NCBI RefSeq assembly: GCF_900177765.1 | Contig: NZ_FXWI01000002.1 | Coordinates: 372,001-436,000, forward strand | Direction: 5' to 3' | Length of the DNA: 64,000 bases | Source of the DNA: Agreia sp. VKM Ac-1783 | GTDB lineage: Bacteria; Actinomycetota; Actinomycetes; Actinomycetales; Microbacteriaceae | Notes under the pieces: generated by a model | Told to the model about the DNA's origin: nothing | Seen by the model: only the letters and a program-made list of their open reading frames with translations | Database searches by the model: none | Position numbers and translations under genes: made by a program | Shown: positions 35,544-41,989 of the stretch, piece by piece | Layout of the letters: each line of letters starts with the position of its first letter | How positions within the stretch are numbered: position 1 is the stretch's first letter

Positions 35544-35969
35544 TCAGTATGCCTGGCCCATTCCGAGCTCGACTCGAAGTCCGTGTCGGGTGACGATGAT
35601 GGCGCACGGAATGCGAGGCGCTTTTCCTCGGTCTGACAGACGCCCGAGGCAGGCGTCGACCGGTGCTTCGAGCCCGCGAGGCACGAAACCGATGACTCCG
35701 CTCAGCTCCGGCCCCATCCAGAGACGCACCGGCATCGGGGCGTCGATACGATCCTCGGCTGGAGGCCGGCGTTCGACGAAAGCCTCCGTCGGCGAATCCG
35801 GAGACTCTCGCAGCTGGGCCAGTTCGCTCTGGAATGGCATGCTCCCCGCCGCTCTCAGGGTGACGTTCGTGAACCGGGGAAACAGGTTGTAGGTGTAGTC
35901 GGCGAGAGATCCCGCGCCCGCGTCGTGCCTGTCGGGAATCCCCGAGCCGCTCCGATCGCCCATGACCAT
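35544..35969 (-). CDS. Soluble GFVPRG-family protein, paralogue of the 143-residue neighbour
   Basis: About 141 residues, no signal peptide or membrane helix. Compared with the gene 56 bp upstream, it shares GSLADYTYNLFPR (versus GSLDDYLYDLMPR), TEAFVERR (TEAFIARR), DAPMPVRLW (DAPTPVRLF), GFVPRGLEAPVDACLGRL (GFVPRGLEAPVEAALGRL) and HGLRVELGMG (NGLRVDLAIG). They are clear tandem duplicates. I chose ATG 35969; ATG 35963 or TTG 35981 are alternatives. Function unknown. Confidence 0.75.
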   Translation of the reverse strand: MVMGDRSGSGIPDRHDAGAGSLADYTYNLFPRFTNVTLRAAGSMPFQSELAQLRESPDSPTEAFVERRPPAEDRIDAPMPVRLWMGPELSGVIGFVPRGLEAPVDACLGRLSDRGKAPRIPCAIIVTRHGLRVELGMGQAY

Positions 35970-36025
35970 AGGGCCATTCAACTCCCCTGGAGTTCCGGAG
36001 GGAAGATCGAGTTGCTCGATTCGAG

Positions 36026-36457
36026 TCAGCGCGTCAGACCGATGGCCAGATCGACACGCAGACCGTTCTTGGTCTTGCGGACAGTGGCCTGCATCCGGGT
36101 GGACTTGCCCGAATCGGCCAGCCGTCCGAGGGCCGCTTCGACGGGGGCCTCGAGGCCACGGGGAACGAAACCGACGACGGGCGTTGGCCGCTGGTTCACG
36201 AAGAGCCGCACGGGCGTCGGCGCATCGGTTCTCTCGTCGTCTGCGCTTCGTCTCGCGATGAAGGCCTCCGTCTCGCTCACACCCTGATCCACGACCGCCC
36301 GCAACGCGTCCTGACAGGGGTCGCTGTCGGCGATCTGGATGCGCACTTTCTGGTTACGCGGCATCAGGTCGTAGAGGTAGTCGTCGAGCGAGCCCGAACC
36401 CTGGTCGGTCTTCGCAAGTTCTGGGTTGTTGACGCGACCGAAGGAAAGAAATCTCAT
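36026..36457 (-). CDS. Soluble GFVPRG-family protein, unknown function
   Basis: 143 residues, starting MRFLSFGRVNNPEL. An N-terminal FGRVNNPE stretch, then GSGSLDDYLYDLMPR, a strand KVRIQIADSD, and the C-terminal core TPVRLF, GFVPRGLEAPVEAALGRL, NGLRVDLAIG. The strand-strand-GFVPRG-helix order resembles a HIRAN-like fold, where an Arg-containing G-[FY]-x-P-R loop precedes a helix, but the N-terminal part does not match closely. A TTGGAT box lies 6 nt before the ATG. The ATG (36457) lies 17 bp after the VanZ-like gene on the same strand. Confidence 0.77.
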   Translation of the reverse strand: MRFLSFGRVNNPELAKTDQGSGSLDDYLYDLMPRNQKVRIQIADSDPCQDALRAVVDQGVSETEAFIARRSADDERTDAPTPVRLFVNQRPTPVVGFVPRGLEAPVEAALGRLADSGKSTRMQATVRKTKNGLRVDLAIGLTR

Positions 36458-36473
36458 GCGTCTATCCAAGCGC

Positions 36474-36929
36474 CTACGCGGCTCGTGCGCGAACGCGCGT
36501 GCGGCGACCACGACGCGCCAGCGATATCGACATGAGCACGACACCGAGGAGAACACCGATCGTGCCTCCGGAAGTGTTCGCCACGATGTCGGACACATCG
36601 GCGACGCGCGTCGGCAGGAGCGCTCCCTGCCAGATCTCTATGGCGCAGGAGATGCCACCACAGAGGATCATCGCGAGCCACCACTGCTTTCGGCCGAGAA
36701 GGAGTACGAAGAACATGCCCAACGGCACGAACATCGCAATATTCGCAACGAATTCGACCCGGTCGAACGTGATCCAGTCGGTCGCGTCATAACGGCCGAA
36801 GAAGTCGAGAAAACGCCACAGGATGCTGCTCGTGCCGTCGTCGTAGGGCTCCGGACCCAGGGTGACCCAACCCACGCCCGCCAGATAGAGCACCGTGAGA
36901 ACGGAGAGCACGGGATGGCGTCGGAACAT
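36474..36929 (-). CDS. VanZ-family membrane protein
   Basis: 151 residues, four helices. Family features: GVGWVTLGPEP at the end of helix 1, a D-W-I-x-F-D-R-V-E-F-V-A-N-I stretch, FVPLGMFFVLL, IEIWQGALLPTRVADVSDIVANTSGG and a last Gly-rich helix. VanZ-like proteins are implicated in teicoplanin resistance, but most family members have no known role. ATG 36929 gives MFRRHPVL; upstream in-frame codons add a hydrophilic stretch lacking family similarity. It is divergent from the acidic-protein gene. Confidence 0.87.
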   Translation of the reverse strand: MFRRHPVLSVLTVLYLAGVGWVTLGPEPYDDGTSSILWRFLDFFGRYDATDWITFDRVEFVANIAMFVPLGMFFVLLLGRKQWWLAMILCGGISCAIEIWQGALLPTRVADVSDIVANTSGGTIGVLLGVVLMSISLARRGRRTRVRARAA

Positions 36930-36979
36930 GAGTCGATCCTGCCGCACAAGTCTTGGTGGATCGTGTGCATGCACTGTTC

Positions 36980-36991
36980 TAGAGTCGAGAT
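36980..36991 (+). promoter_or_regulatory. Leaderless-type -10 box for the acidic protein gene
   Basis: TAGAGT (36980-36985), 6 nt, ATG 36992. Confidence 0.45.
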
Positions 36992-37291
36992 ATGACTGAC
37001 AGAGAACTGGACGAGAGTAGCAACAACGACGGCAACGAGGACCTGCTTGAGGTATCGAGCGAACTCGACGACAGGGGCGACGCCGAATTCACGAACCCGG
37101 GCGATCCCTCGGTCGACGATGAGGAGTCCCTCGACGAGGATCTGCTCGACGGCACAGACACTGAGTTCAGTGTCGAGGAGAGCATCGACACCCTGCAGAT
37201 CGATGATCCCGACGAGACGAACGACGATCTCGACGACGAGGACTACAAGGCCGAGAGCGCCGAAGAGCTCGGCGACGACGACCGCGTCTGA
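36992..37291 (+). CDS. Highly acidic, probably disordered small protein
   Basis: 99 residues, of which about 43 are Asp or Glu and only four Lys or Arg. No hydrophobic core, no Cys, and one Tyr; the predicted state is an intrinsically disordered polyanion. No family is recognised. Its own -10 box at 6 nt from ATG, a terminator 25 bp after the stop and intact codon bias argue for a real gene. Possible roles by analogy include a nucleic-acid mimic, chaperone-like solubiliser or ion buffer; none can be shown from sequence. Confidence 0.72.
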   Translation: MTDRELDESSNNDGNEDLLEVSSELDDRGDAEFTNPGDPSVDDEESLDEDLLDGTDTEFSVEESIDTLQIDDPDETNDDLDDEDYKAESAEELGDDDRV

Positions 37292-37316
37292 GAACCGAAC
37301 GCCGCCACATATGCGA

Positions 37317-37350
37317 ATGGGCCGTTCTCCCCTCGGGGAGAACGGCCCAT
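37317..37350. terminator. Bidirectional terminator between the acidic-protein gene and rpsO
   Basis: Arms ATGGGCCGTTCTCCCC (37317-37332) and GGGGAGAACGGCCCAT (37335-37350) pair perfectly with a tight loop. It sits between convergent stops. Confidence 0.85.
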
Positions 37351-37369
37351 CGTCAAGAAATGCGGCGAA

Positions 37370-37639
37370 CTATCGACGCAGGCCGAGACGCTCGATCAGT
37401 GCGCGGTAGCGCTCGATCTCGACGTCGGCCAGGTAACCCAGCAGGCGGCGACGCTGTCCGACCAGAAGCAGGAGTCCACGACGCGAGTGGTGGTCGTGCT
37501 TGTGCTCCTTGAGGTGCTCCGTGAGGTCCTTGATGCGACGCGTGAGCATCGCGACCTGGACCTCGGGGGATCCGGTGTCACCGGGGTGGGTTGCGTATTC
37601 TTCGATGATCGCCTTCTTGACATCAGCTTCAAGAGCCAT
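37370..37639 (-). CDS. rpsO: 30S ribosomal protein S15
   Basis: 89 residues, the exact usual length. It binds 16S rRNA helices 20-22 in the platform. Hallmarks: [49 protein letters not shown] and the terminal Y-x-x-L-I-x-x-L-G-L-R-R. AAAGGGG precedes ATG 37639. A standard promoter lies at 37731-37760, giving a leader of about 90 nt that could carry the autoregulatory site known for S15. Confidence 0.98.
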   Translation of the reverse strand: MALEADVKKAIIEEYATHPGDTGSPEVQVAMLTRRIKDLTEHLKEHKHDHHSRRGLLLLVGQRRRLLGYLADVEIERYRALIERLGLRR

Positions 37640-37673
37640 AGTTGGTGATCCCCTTTCTCCTCATTGCGCGGTG

Positions 37674-37721
37674 CCCGGCACAGTATGTGCGGGCTCTCTT
37701 TATCCGCGGCCGTTAGACGGC
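37674..37721 (-). promoter_or_regulatory. Hairpins in the rpsO leader
   Basis: Two small stems: CCCG-CACA with TGTG-CGGG (37674-37693, imperfect) and GCCGT-CTA-ACGGC (37709-37721, minus strand). S15 commonly represses its own mRNA through leader structure; these are candidates only. Confidence 0.35.
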
Positions 37722-37730
37722 AACCTTGAG

Positions 37731-37760
37731 ATTCTAGCAGATCGCGCGAGAGGCGGTCAG
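37731..37760 (-). promoter_or_regulatory. rpsO promoter
   Basis: Minus strand -35 CTGACC (37755-37760) and -10 TAGAAT (37731-37736) with 18-bp spacing, close to the housekeeping sigma consensus. The -35 abuts the MFS stop codon. Confidence 0.7.
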
Positions 37761-39035
37761 CTAGTGCTGAACGATCGCGATGAGAGGCAGGCGACGACGC
37801 AACCGAACGGTGAATCGGCCGCTTCGAGCGAGAAGCACGCCGACTACCAGGGCGGCCACCGCGGGCACCACACCCGACACGAGCATGCCGAACTGCGGGC
37901 CGTAGCTCTCGACGAGCCACCCCATCAGCGGACCGCCCAGCGCCTGGCCGCCGAGAAGCACCAGCACGTAGACCGACATGACACGACCGCGAATAGACAC
38001 GTTGCTGGAGAGCTGGATCAGCTGATTCGCGCCCGTGAGGAATTGCAGAGTGCAGAATCCGACCAGGACGAGCAGCACGCAGACGATGGGCTCGTTGGGC
38101 GCGCCGGAGACGATCGCCTGAACGGTTCCCCACGCGAGACCCGTGATCACCACGGCGCGAAGCCGGATGCTCGTTCGGCGAGTCGACAGCACGGCCCCGG
38201 CCAATGCGCCGACGGCGACGAGCGAGTTGAACAGACCGTAACCCCCGGGTCCGCTGTCGAAGACGTCTGAAGCATAGGCCGCGAGCAGCACGGGCATGTT
38301 GAGGGCGAAGACCGCGACGAATGCCACCATCACGACGGTCCAGAGGATCGTGGGCTTGGCGAAGACGTACGACAGGCCCTCTTTCAACTGGCCTTTCGCC
38401 CGCGGCGCGACCGGAGCCGGATACAGGGTCGCGGGGTTGAGCATCAAGACCGTGATCACAACGCCGAGGCACGCCACCGCGTTGATGGCGAACGACCAGC
38501 CCGCACCGACAGACACGAGCAGCACTCCGCCGATCGCCGGCCCGATCAGGGCGCCGAGCTGGAAGACGGACGAGTTGAGGCTGATCGCGTTGCGCAGATA
38601 CTTCGGCCCGACGAGTTCGTTGACGAAGACCTGGCGGGTGGGATTGTCGATGACCGTGGCGAGTCCCACGATCAGGGCGACGAGCATGATGTGCCACACC
38701 TCGACGACTCCGGTCAGCGCCAGCACCGCGAGGGCCACACTGGCGAGCAGCGAGACGCTCTGCGTGATCGCCAGCAGCATCCGCTTCGAGTAACGGTCTA
38801 CGAGAACGCCGCCGTAGAGCCCGAGAAACAGCATCGGAGCGAACTGGAGGGCGACCGTCAGACCAACGGCTGCGACGCTTCCCGAGAGCTCGAGCACCAG
38901 CCAGTCCTGGGCGATCCTCTGGATCCAGAGGGCTGTCATGGCGACGATGTTGGCCGAGGTGAAGAGCCGGAAGTTGGGGACTCTCAGAGAGGAGAAGGTG
39001 TCTTTCCACGGAGGTGCCGAGGTCAGAACGGGCAT
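37761..39035 (-). CDS. MFS transporter (MFS_3/EntS-like)
   Basis: 424 residues, about 12 helices. The N-terminus FSSLRVPNFRLFTSANIVAM precedes helix 1; GLYGGVLVDRYSKRMLL is motif A between helices 2 and 3, and the IDNPTRQVFVNELVG segment near residue 125 is characteristic of the EntS/MFS_3 branch. Likely an efflux permease, substrate unknown. I chose ATG 39035; upstream in-frame GTG/ATG codons would add a hydrophilic, unconserved 20-45 residues overlapping the regulatory region. It is divergent from the LysR gene, which may control it. Confidence 0.88.
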   Translation of the reverse strand: MPVLTSAPPWKDTFSSLRVPNFRLFTSANIVAMTALWIQRIAQDWLVLELSGSVAAVGLTVALQFAPMLFLGLYGGVLVDRYSKRMLLAITQSVSLLASVALAVLALTGVVEVWHIMLVALIVGLATVIDNPTRQVFVNELVGPKYLRNAISLNSSVFQLGALIGPAIGGVLLVSVGAGWSFAINAVACLGVVITVLMLNPATLYPAPVAPRAKGQLKEGLSYVFAKPTILWTVVMVAFVAVFALNMPVLLAAYASDVFDSGPGGYGLFNSLVAVGALAGAVLSTRRTSIRLRAVVITGLAWGTVQAIVSGAPNEPIVCVLLVLVGFCTLQFLTGANQLIQLSSNVSIRGRVMSVYVLVLLGGQALGGPLMGWLVESYGPQFGMLVSGVVPAVAALVVGVLLARSGRFTVRLRRRLPLIAIVQH

Positions 39036-39078
39036 GGGAGCGGTTACGGGAAACGGGTCGGAGGGAGGGGGTGTCACG

Positions 39079-39171
39079 AATAATCCAGGTGCGAGATAAC
39101 GAAGGCGGTTACGTATAGAAAGTGGATGCCGGGCATCCGTTTCTTCAACGCTATTGCCCACCTGGATCATT
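39079..39171. promoter_or_regulatory. Divergent promoter region of the MFS and LysR genes with inverted repeats
   Basis: AATAATCCAGGTG (39079-39091) and CACCTGGATCATT (39159-39171) form a 12-of-13 inverted repeat 67 bp apart. Between them lies the smaller dyad TAAC-GAAGGCG-GTTA (39097-39111), close to but 2 nt wider than the usual LysR T-N11-A box. Suitable sites for LysR-family tetramer binding with DNA bending. Confidence 0.4.
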
Positions 39172-39212
39172 CCCCGACTAAATTGACCCTATAACTCCCA
39201 TTACGTTTCGGA

Positions 39213-40076
39213 ATGAGACCCGTGTTCGACCCCACTCTGCTCCGCACCTTTCTCGCCGTCGCCGAGACCTCGAGCTTCACCGTGGCCGCCCAGCGCCTGG
39301 GCATCAGCCAGCCCACCGTGAGCCAGCACGTCCGGCGGCTCGAGCAGGCATCCGGCCGTCTTCTCGTCGCCCGCGATACGCGCGATGTGTCCTTGACTGA
39401 CAACGGGGATGCCATGGCCGGCTTCGCGCGCACGATCCTGGCGGCGCACAGCGCCGCCGACGACTACTTCAGCGGTTCGGCCATGAAGGGCAAACTCCGA
39501 TTCGGCACCGCCGACGACCTGGCCATCACGCAACTCCCCCGCATCCTCAGGCACTTTCGCCAGCTCTATCCCCAGATCAACCTCGAACTCACCGTCGACC
39601 AGTCGGGGCCGCTCTTTCGCAAACTGCACGCCGGCTCGCTCGATCTCATCTTCATCAAGCAGAAGCCCGAGACCACGGATGGCACCGTCGTTCGGCGCGA
39701 CCAGCTCGTGTGGGTCGGCCAGGAGAAGACGATCGTCGAGCCCGGAGCGCCGGTTCCGCTGATCACCTACCAGGGAACGACCGTCAGCCGCACCAGCGCG
39801 ATCGAGGCGCTCGAACAGGCCGGACGGCGATGGCGAATCACCTGCAACACACGCGAGGTGAACGGTCTCCTCGCCGCCGTGCGGGCGGGTATCGGCGTCG
39901 CCGTCTTCCCCCGCTCCCTCATCCCCGACGACCTGGTCGTGGTCGGAAACCGGTTCGACCTGCCGGAATTGGGCGAGGTCGACCTGACTCTGCTCCGCAA
40001 TCCCGCTGCTCCCACGGAACCGGTCGACGCGCTCATCTCGGCCATCATGGGCCGCACTCTCAATCGCACGGCGTGA
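39213..40076 (+). CDS. LysR-family transcriptional regulator
   Basis: 287 residues. The N-terminal winged HTH (about 6-65) has LLRTFLAVAETSSFTVAAQRLGISQPTVSQHVRRLE (parts of the LTTR hallmark: A-A-x-x-L-x-x-S-Q-x-x-V-S). A periplasmic-binding-like effector domain follows from about residue 92 (KLRFGTADDLA). Its effector is unknown. It sits between two MFS genes, one divergent and one downstream, so it is a plausible regulator of one or both. Confidence 0.93.
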   Translation: MRPVFDPTLLRTFLAVAETSSFTVAAQRLGISQPTVSQHVRRLEQASGRLLVARDTRDVSLTDNGDAMAGFARTILAAHSAADDYFSGSAMKGKLRFGTADDLAITQLPRILRHFRQLYPQINLELTVDQSGPLFRKLHAGSLDLIFIKQKPETTDGTVVRRDQLVWVGQEKTIVEPGAPVPLITYQGTTVSRTSAIEALEQAGRRWRITCNTREVNGLLAAVRAGIGVAVFPRSLIPDDLVVVGNRFDLPELGEVDLTLLRNPAAPTEPVDALISAIMGRTLNRTA

Positions 40077-40131
40077 TGGCGATCGTCGTGCACGATAGAA
40101 CGACTCCCCCGATGATCGGAAACCCCGCGCA

Positions 40132-41457
40132 GTGAATACACCCCAGGCAGACGCGCCGACCCGCAGAACGCACTTCGTCGACCTCGCCCCGTTCCGCCGC
40201 AGCCCCGCGTTCTTCCGCCTCTGGCTCGGTGGCCTGATCGCAGGAATCGGCGGCCAGATGACCATCATCGCGGTCGGTCTGCACATCTACGACATCACCG
40301 GGTCGACGACCGCGGTGTCACTCGTCGGCGTGTTCGCACTCGTTCCGATGATCGTCGCCGGCGTCTACGGTGGCGTCCTCGCCGACAGCTTCGACAGGCG
40401 AACGGTCGTACTCGTGGCCGAATTCCTGGCCTGGGGGTCCACGGTCGGACTCGCCCTCCTGGCTTGGAACCGCATCGACGAACTGTGGATGTTCTATGCC
40501 CTCACGACCATCACGGCGGTCGCCACGACGGTTGTCGGCGCCACCCGCTCGGCGATCGTGCCCAGACTGCTGTCGCCCGATCTGCTTCCTGCTGCGTCGG
40601 CTCTCGGGGGGATCAGCTTCGGTGTACAGGTGACCGTCGGGCCCGCGCTCGCCGGTGTGCTCGTGGCCACGGTCGGATTCCAATGGACCTACACGGTCGA
40701 CGTCGTGCTCTTCGTCGCCGCGTTCACCGGTGTCGTGACTCTTCCCCGGATCATTCCGGAGGGAGGAACCCGCCGAGCCGGTTTCGCCGCCGTCTGGGAG
40801 GGCCTGGCGTTTCTGAGACGAGCCCCGAACATCCGCATGTCGTTTCTCATCGACATCGTGGCGATGACGTTCGGGATGCCGCGGGTCGTCTTCCCGGCGG
40901 TCGGCGCGTTGCTGATCGGCGGAGGCGCGATAACGGTGGGCATCCTCTCGGCCGCGTTCGCCGTCGGCGCCCTGCTCTCGTCGGTCTTCTCGGGCAGGCT
41001 CGGACACGTGCGGATGCAGGGTCGCGCCATCGGCAGCGCCGTCGCCGTGTACGGAGGGTTCATCGCGGCGTTCGGACTCGTGCTTCTCGTGATGGACCAC
41101 GGCTCGGCAGCCGGCATAACCTCATCGTTCGACGACGCCAATCTGCCCGCGCTCGCTCTGGCGAGTCTGGCACTCGCCGGCGCCGGCGCATCCGACAACG
41201 TCAGCGCCATCTTCCGCCAGACCATGATGCAGTCGGCCGTTCCCGACGTCATGCGCGGTCGCATCCAGGGCATCTTCACCGTGGTGGTCACGGGCGGGCC
41301 ACGTCTCGGCGACGCCTACGTCGGGCTTGCCGCGGCGACCGCACTGCTGTGGTTGCCGCCCCTGCTCGGTGGGGCCATCGTGGTTCTCTTCTCCCTCGCG
41401 GCCGTGCGCCTGCATCGCTCGCTGAGGGAGTACGACGCGCTGAATCCGACGCCGTGA
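40132..41457 (+). CDS. MFS transporter
   Basis: 441 residues, 12 predicted helices. The N-terminal FRRSPAFFRLWLGGLIAGIGGQM precedes helix 1, and YGGVLADSFDRRTVVL is motif A. GATRSAIVPRLLSPDLLPAASAL matches the conserved cytoplasmic loop of the MFS_3 group. It starts with GTG 40132, 55 bp after the LysR gene on the same strand, so cotranscription is likely. Likely efflux; substrate unknown. It is a distant relative of the MFS protein divergent from the same regulator. Confidence 0.9.
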   Translation: MNTPQADAPTRRTHFVDLAPFRRSPAFFRLWLGGLIAGIGGQMTIIAVGLHIYDITGSTTAVSLVGVFALVPMIVAGVYGGVLADSFDRRTVVLVAEFLAWGSTVGLALLAWNRIDELWMFYALTTITAVATTVVGATRSAIVPRLLSPDLLPAASALGGISFGVQVTVGPALAGVLVATVGFQWTYTVDVVLFVAAFTGVVTLPRIIPEGGTRRAGFAAVWEGLAFLRRAPNIRMSFLIDIVAMTFGMPRVVFPAVGALLIGGGAITVGILSAAFAVGALLSSVFSGRLGHVRMQGRAIGSAVAVYGGFIAAFGLVLLVMDHGSAAGITSSFDDANLPALALASLALAGAGASDNVSAIFRQTMMQSAVPDVMRGRIQGIFTVVVTGGPRLGDAYVGLAAATALLWLPPLLGGAIVVLFSLAAVRLHRSLREYDALNPTP

Positions 41458-41494
41458 CGCGTCATGGCGCGGAACGCATCGTCTCAGACGACGA

Positions 41495-41529
41495 CGGCGG
41501 GGCGTGGAGACCTGCTCCACGCCCCGCCG
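41495..41529. terminator. Bidirectional terminator between the MFS and FKBP genes
   Basis: CGGCGGGGCGTGGAG and CTCCACGCCCCGCCG form 15-bp perfect arms around 5 nt, between convergent stop codons. Confidence 0.8.
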
Positions 41530-41551
41530 CCCCGATCGAGACGAGAGAACC

Positions 41552-41923
41552 TTACGGAACGCTGATCAGGTCGATCACGAAGACGAGGGTCTTGCCGCCG
41601 AGGAAGTGGCCGCCGGCGGGACCGTAGGCGAGGTGAGGGGGAATGGTGAGCTTGCGACGTCCGCCGGCCTTCATACCGGGAATGCCTTCCTGCCATCCTG
41701 CGATGAGGCCGTTGAGCGGGAAGCTGATGGTCTCGCCCCGACCCCACGACGAGTCGAACTCCTCGCCGGTCTCGTACTCGACGCCCAGGTAGTGCACCTC
41801 GACGGTTGCTCCGGGGGTCGCTTCTGCGCCGTCTCCGACGACGATGTCCTCGATGACCAGCTCGGTGGGAGCGGGGCCCTCGGGGAAGTCGATCTCTGGC
41901 TTGGTGTTCATGTTTTCGGTCAT
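41552..41923 (-). CDS. FKBP-type peptidyl-prolyl cis-trans isomerase
   Basis: 123 residues, a single FKBP domain: TVEVHYLGVEYETGEEFDSSW, the active-site strand FPLNGLIAGWQEGIPGMKAGGRRKLTIPPHLAYG and the last strand LVFVIDLISVP. The LIAGW Trp and AYG Tyr of the pocket are kept. It has no signal peptide, so it is cytosolic and assists protein folding. ATG 41923 is preceded at 6 nt by TTGGAT, the same variant box seen at the GFVPRG-family genes. It lies 66 bp downstream of helD. Confidence 0.94.
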   Translation of the reverse strand: MTENMNTKPEIDFPEGPAPTELVIEDIVVGDGAEATPGATVEVHYLGVEYETGEEFDSSWGRGETISFPLNGLIAGWQEGIPGMKAGGRRKLTIPPHLAYGPAGGHFLGGKTLVFVIDLISVP

Positions 41924-41989
41924 GGCTCCATCCAACCGCTCCCGGGGTGCGCCGGTCAAAAGCGTTCTCTCAGGGGGTAATCGCGACGA

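Noticed and set aside
39036-39170. N-terminal extension of the MFS protein from an upstream ATG (39170)
   Set aside because: The extra 45 residues are hydrophilic and coincide with the inverted-repeat regulatory region shared with the LysR gene.
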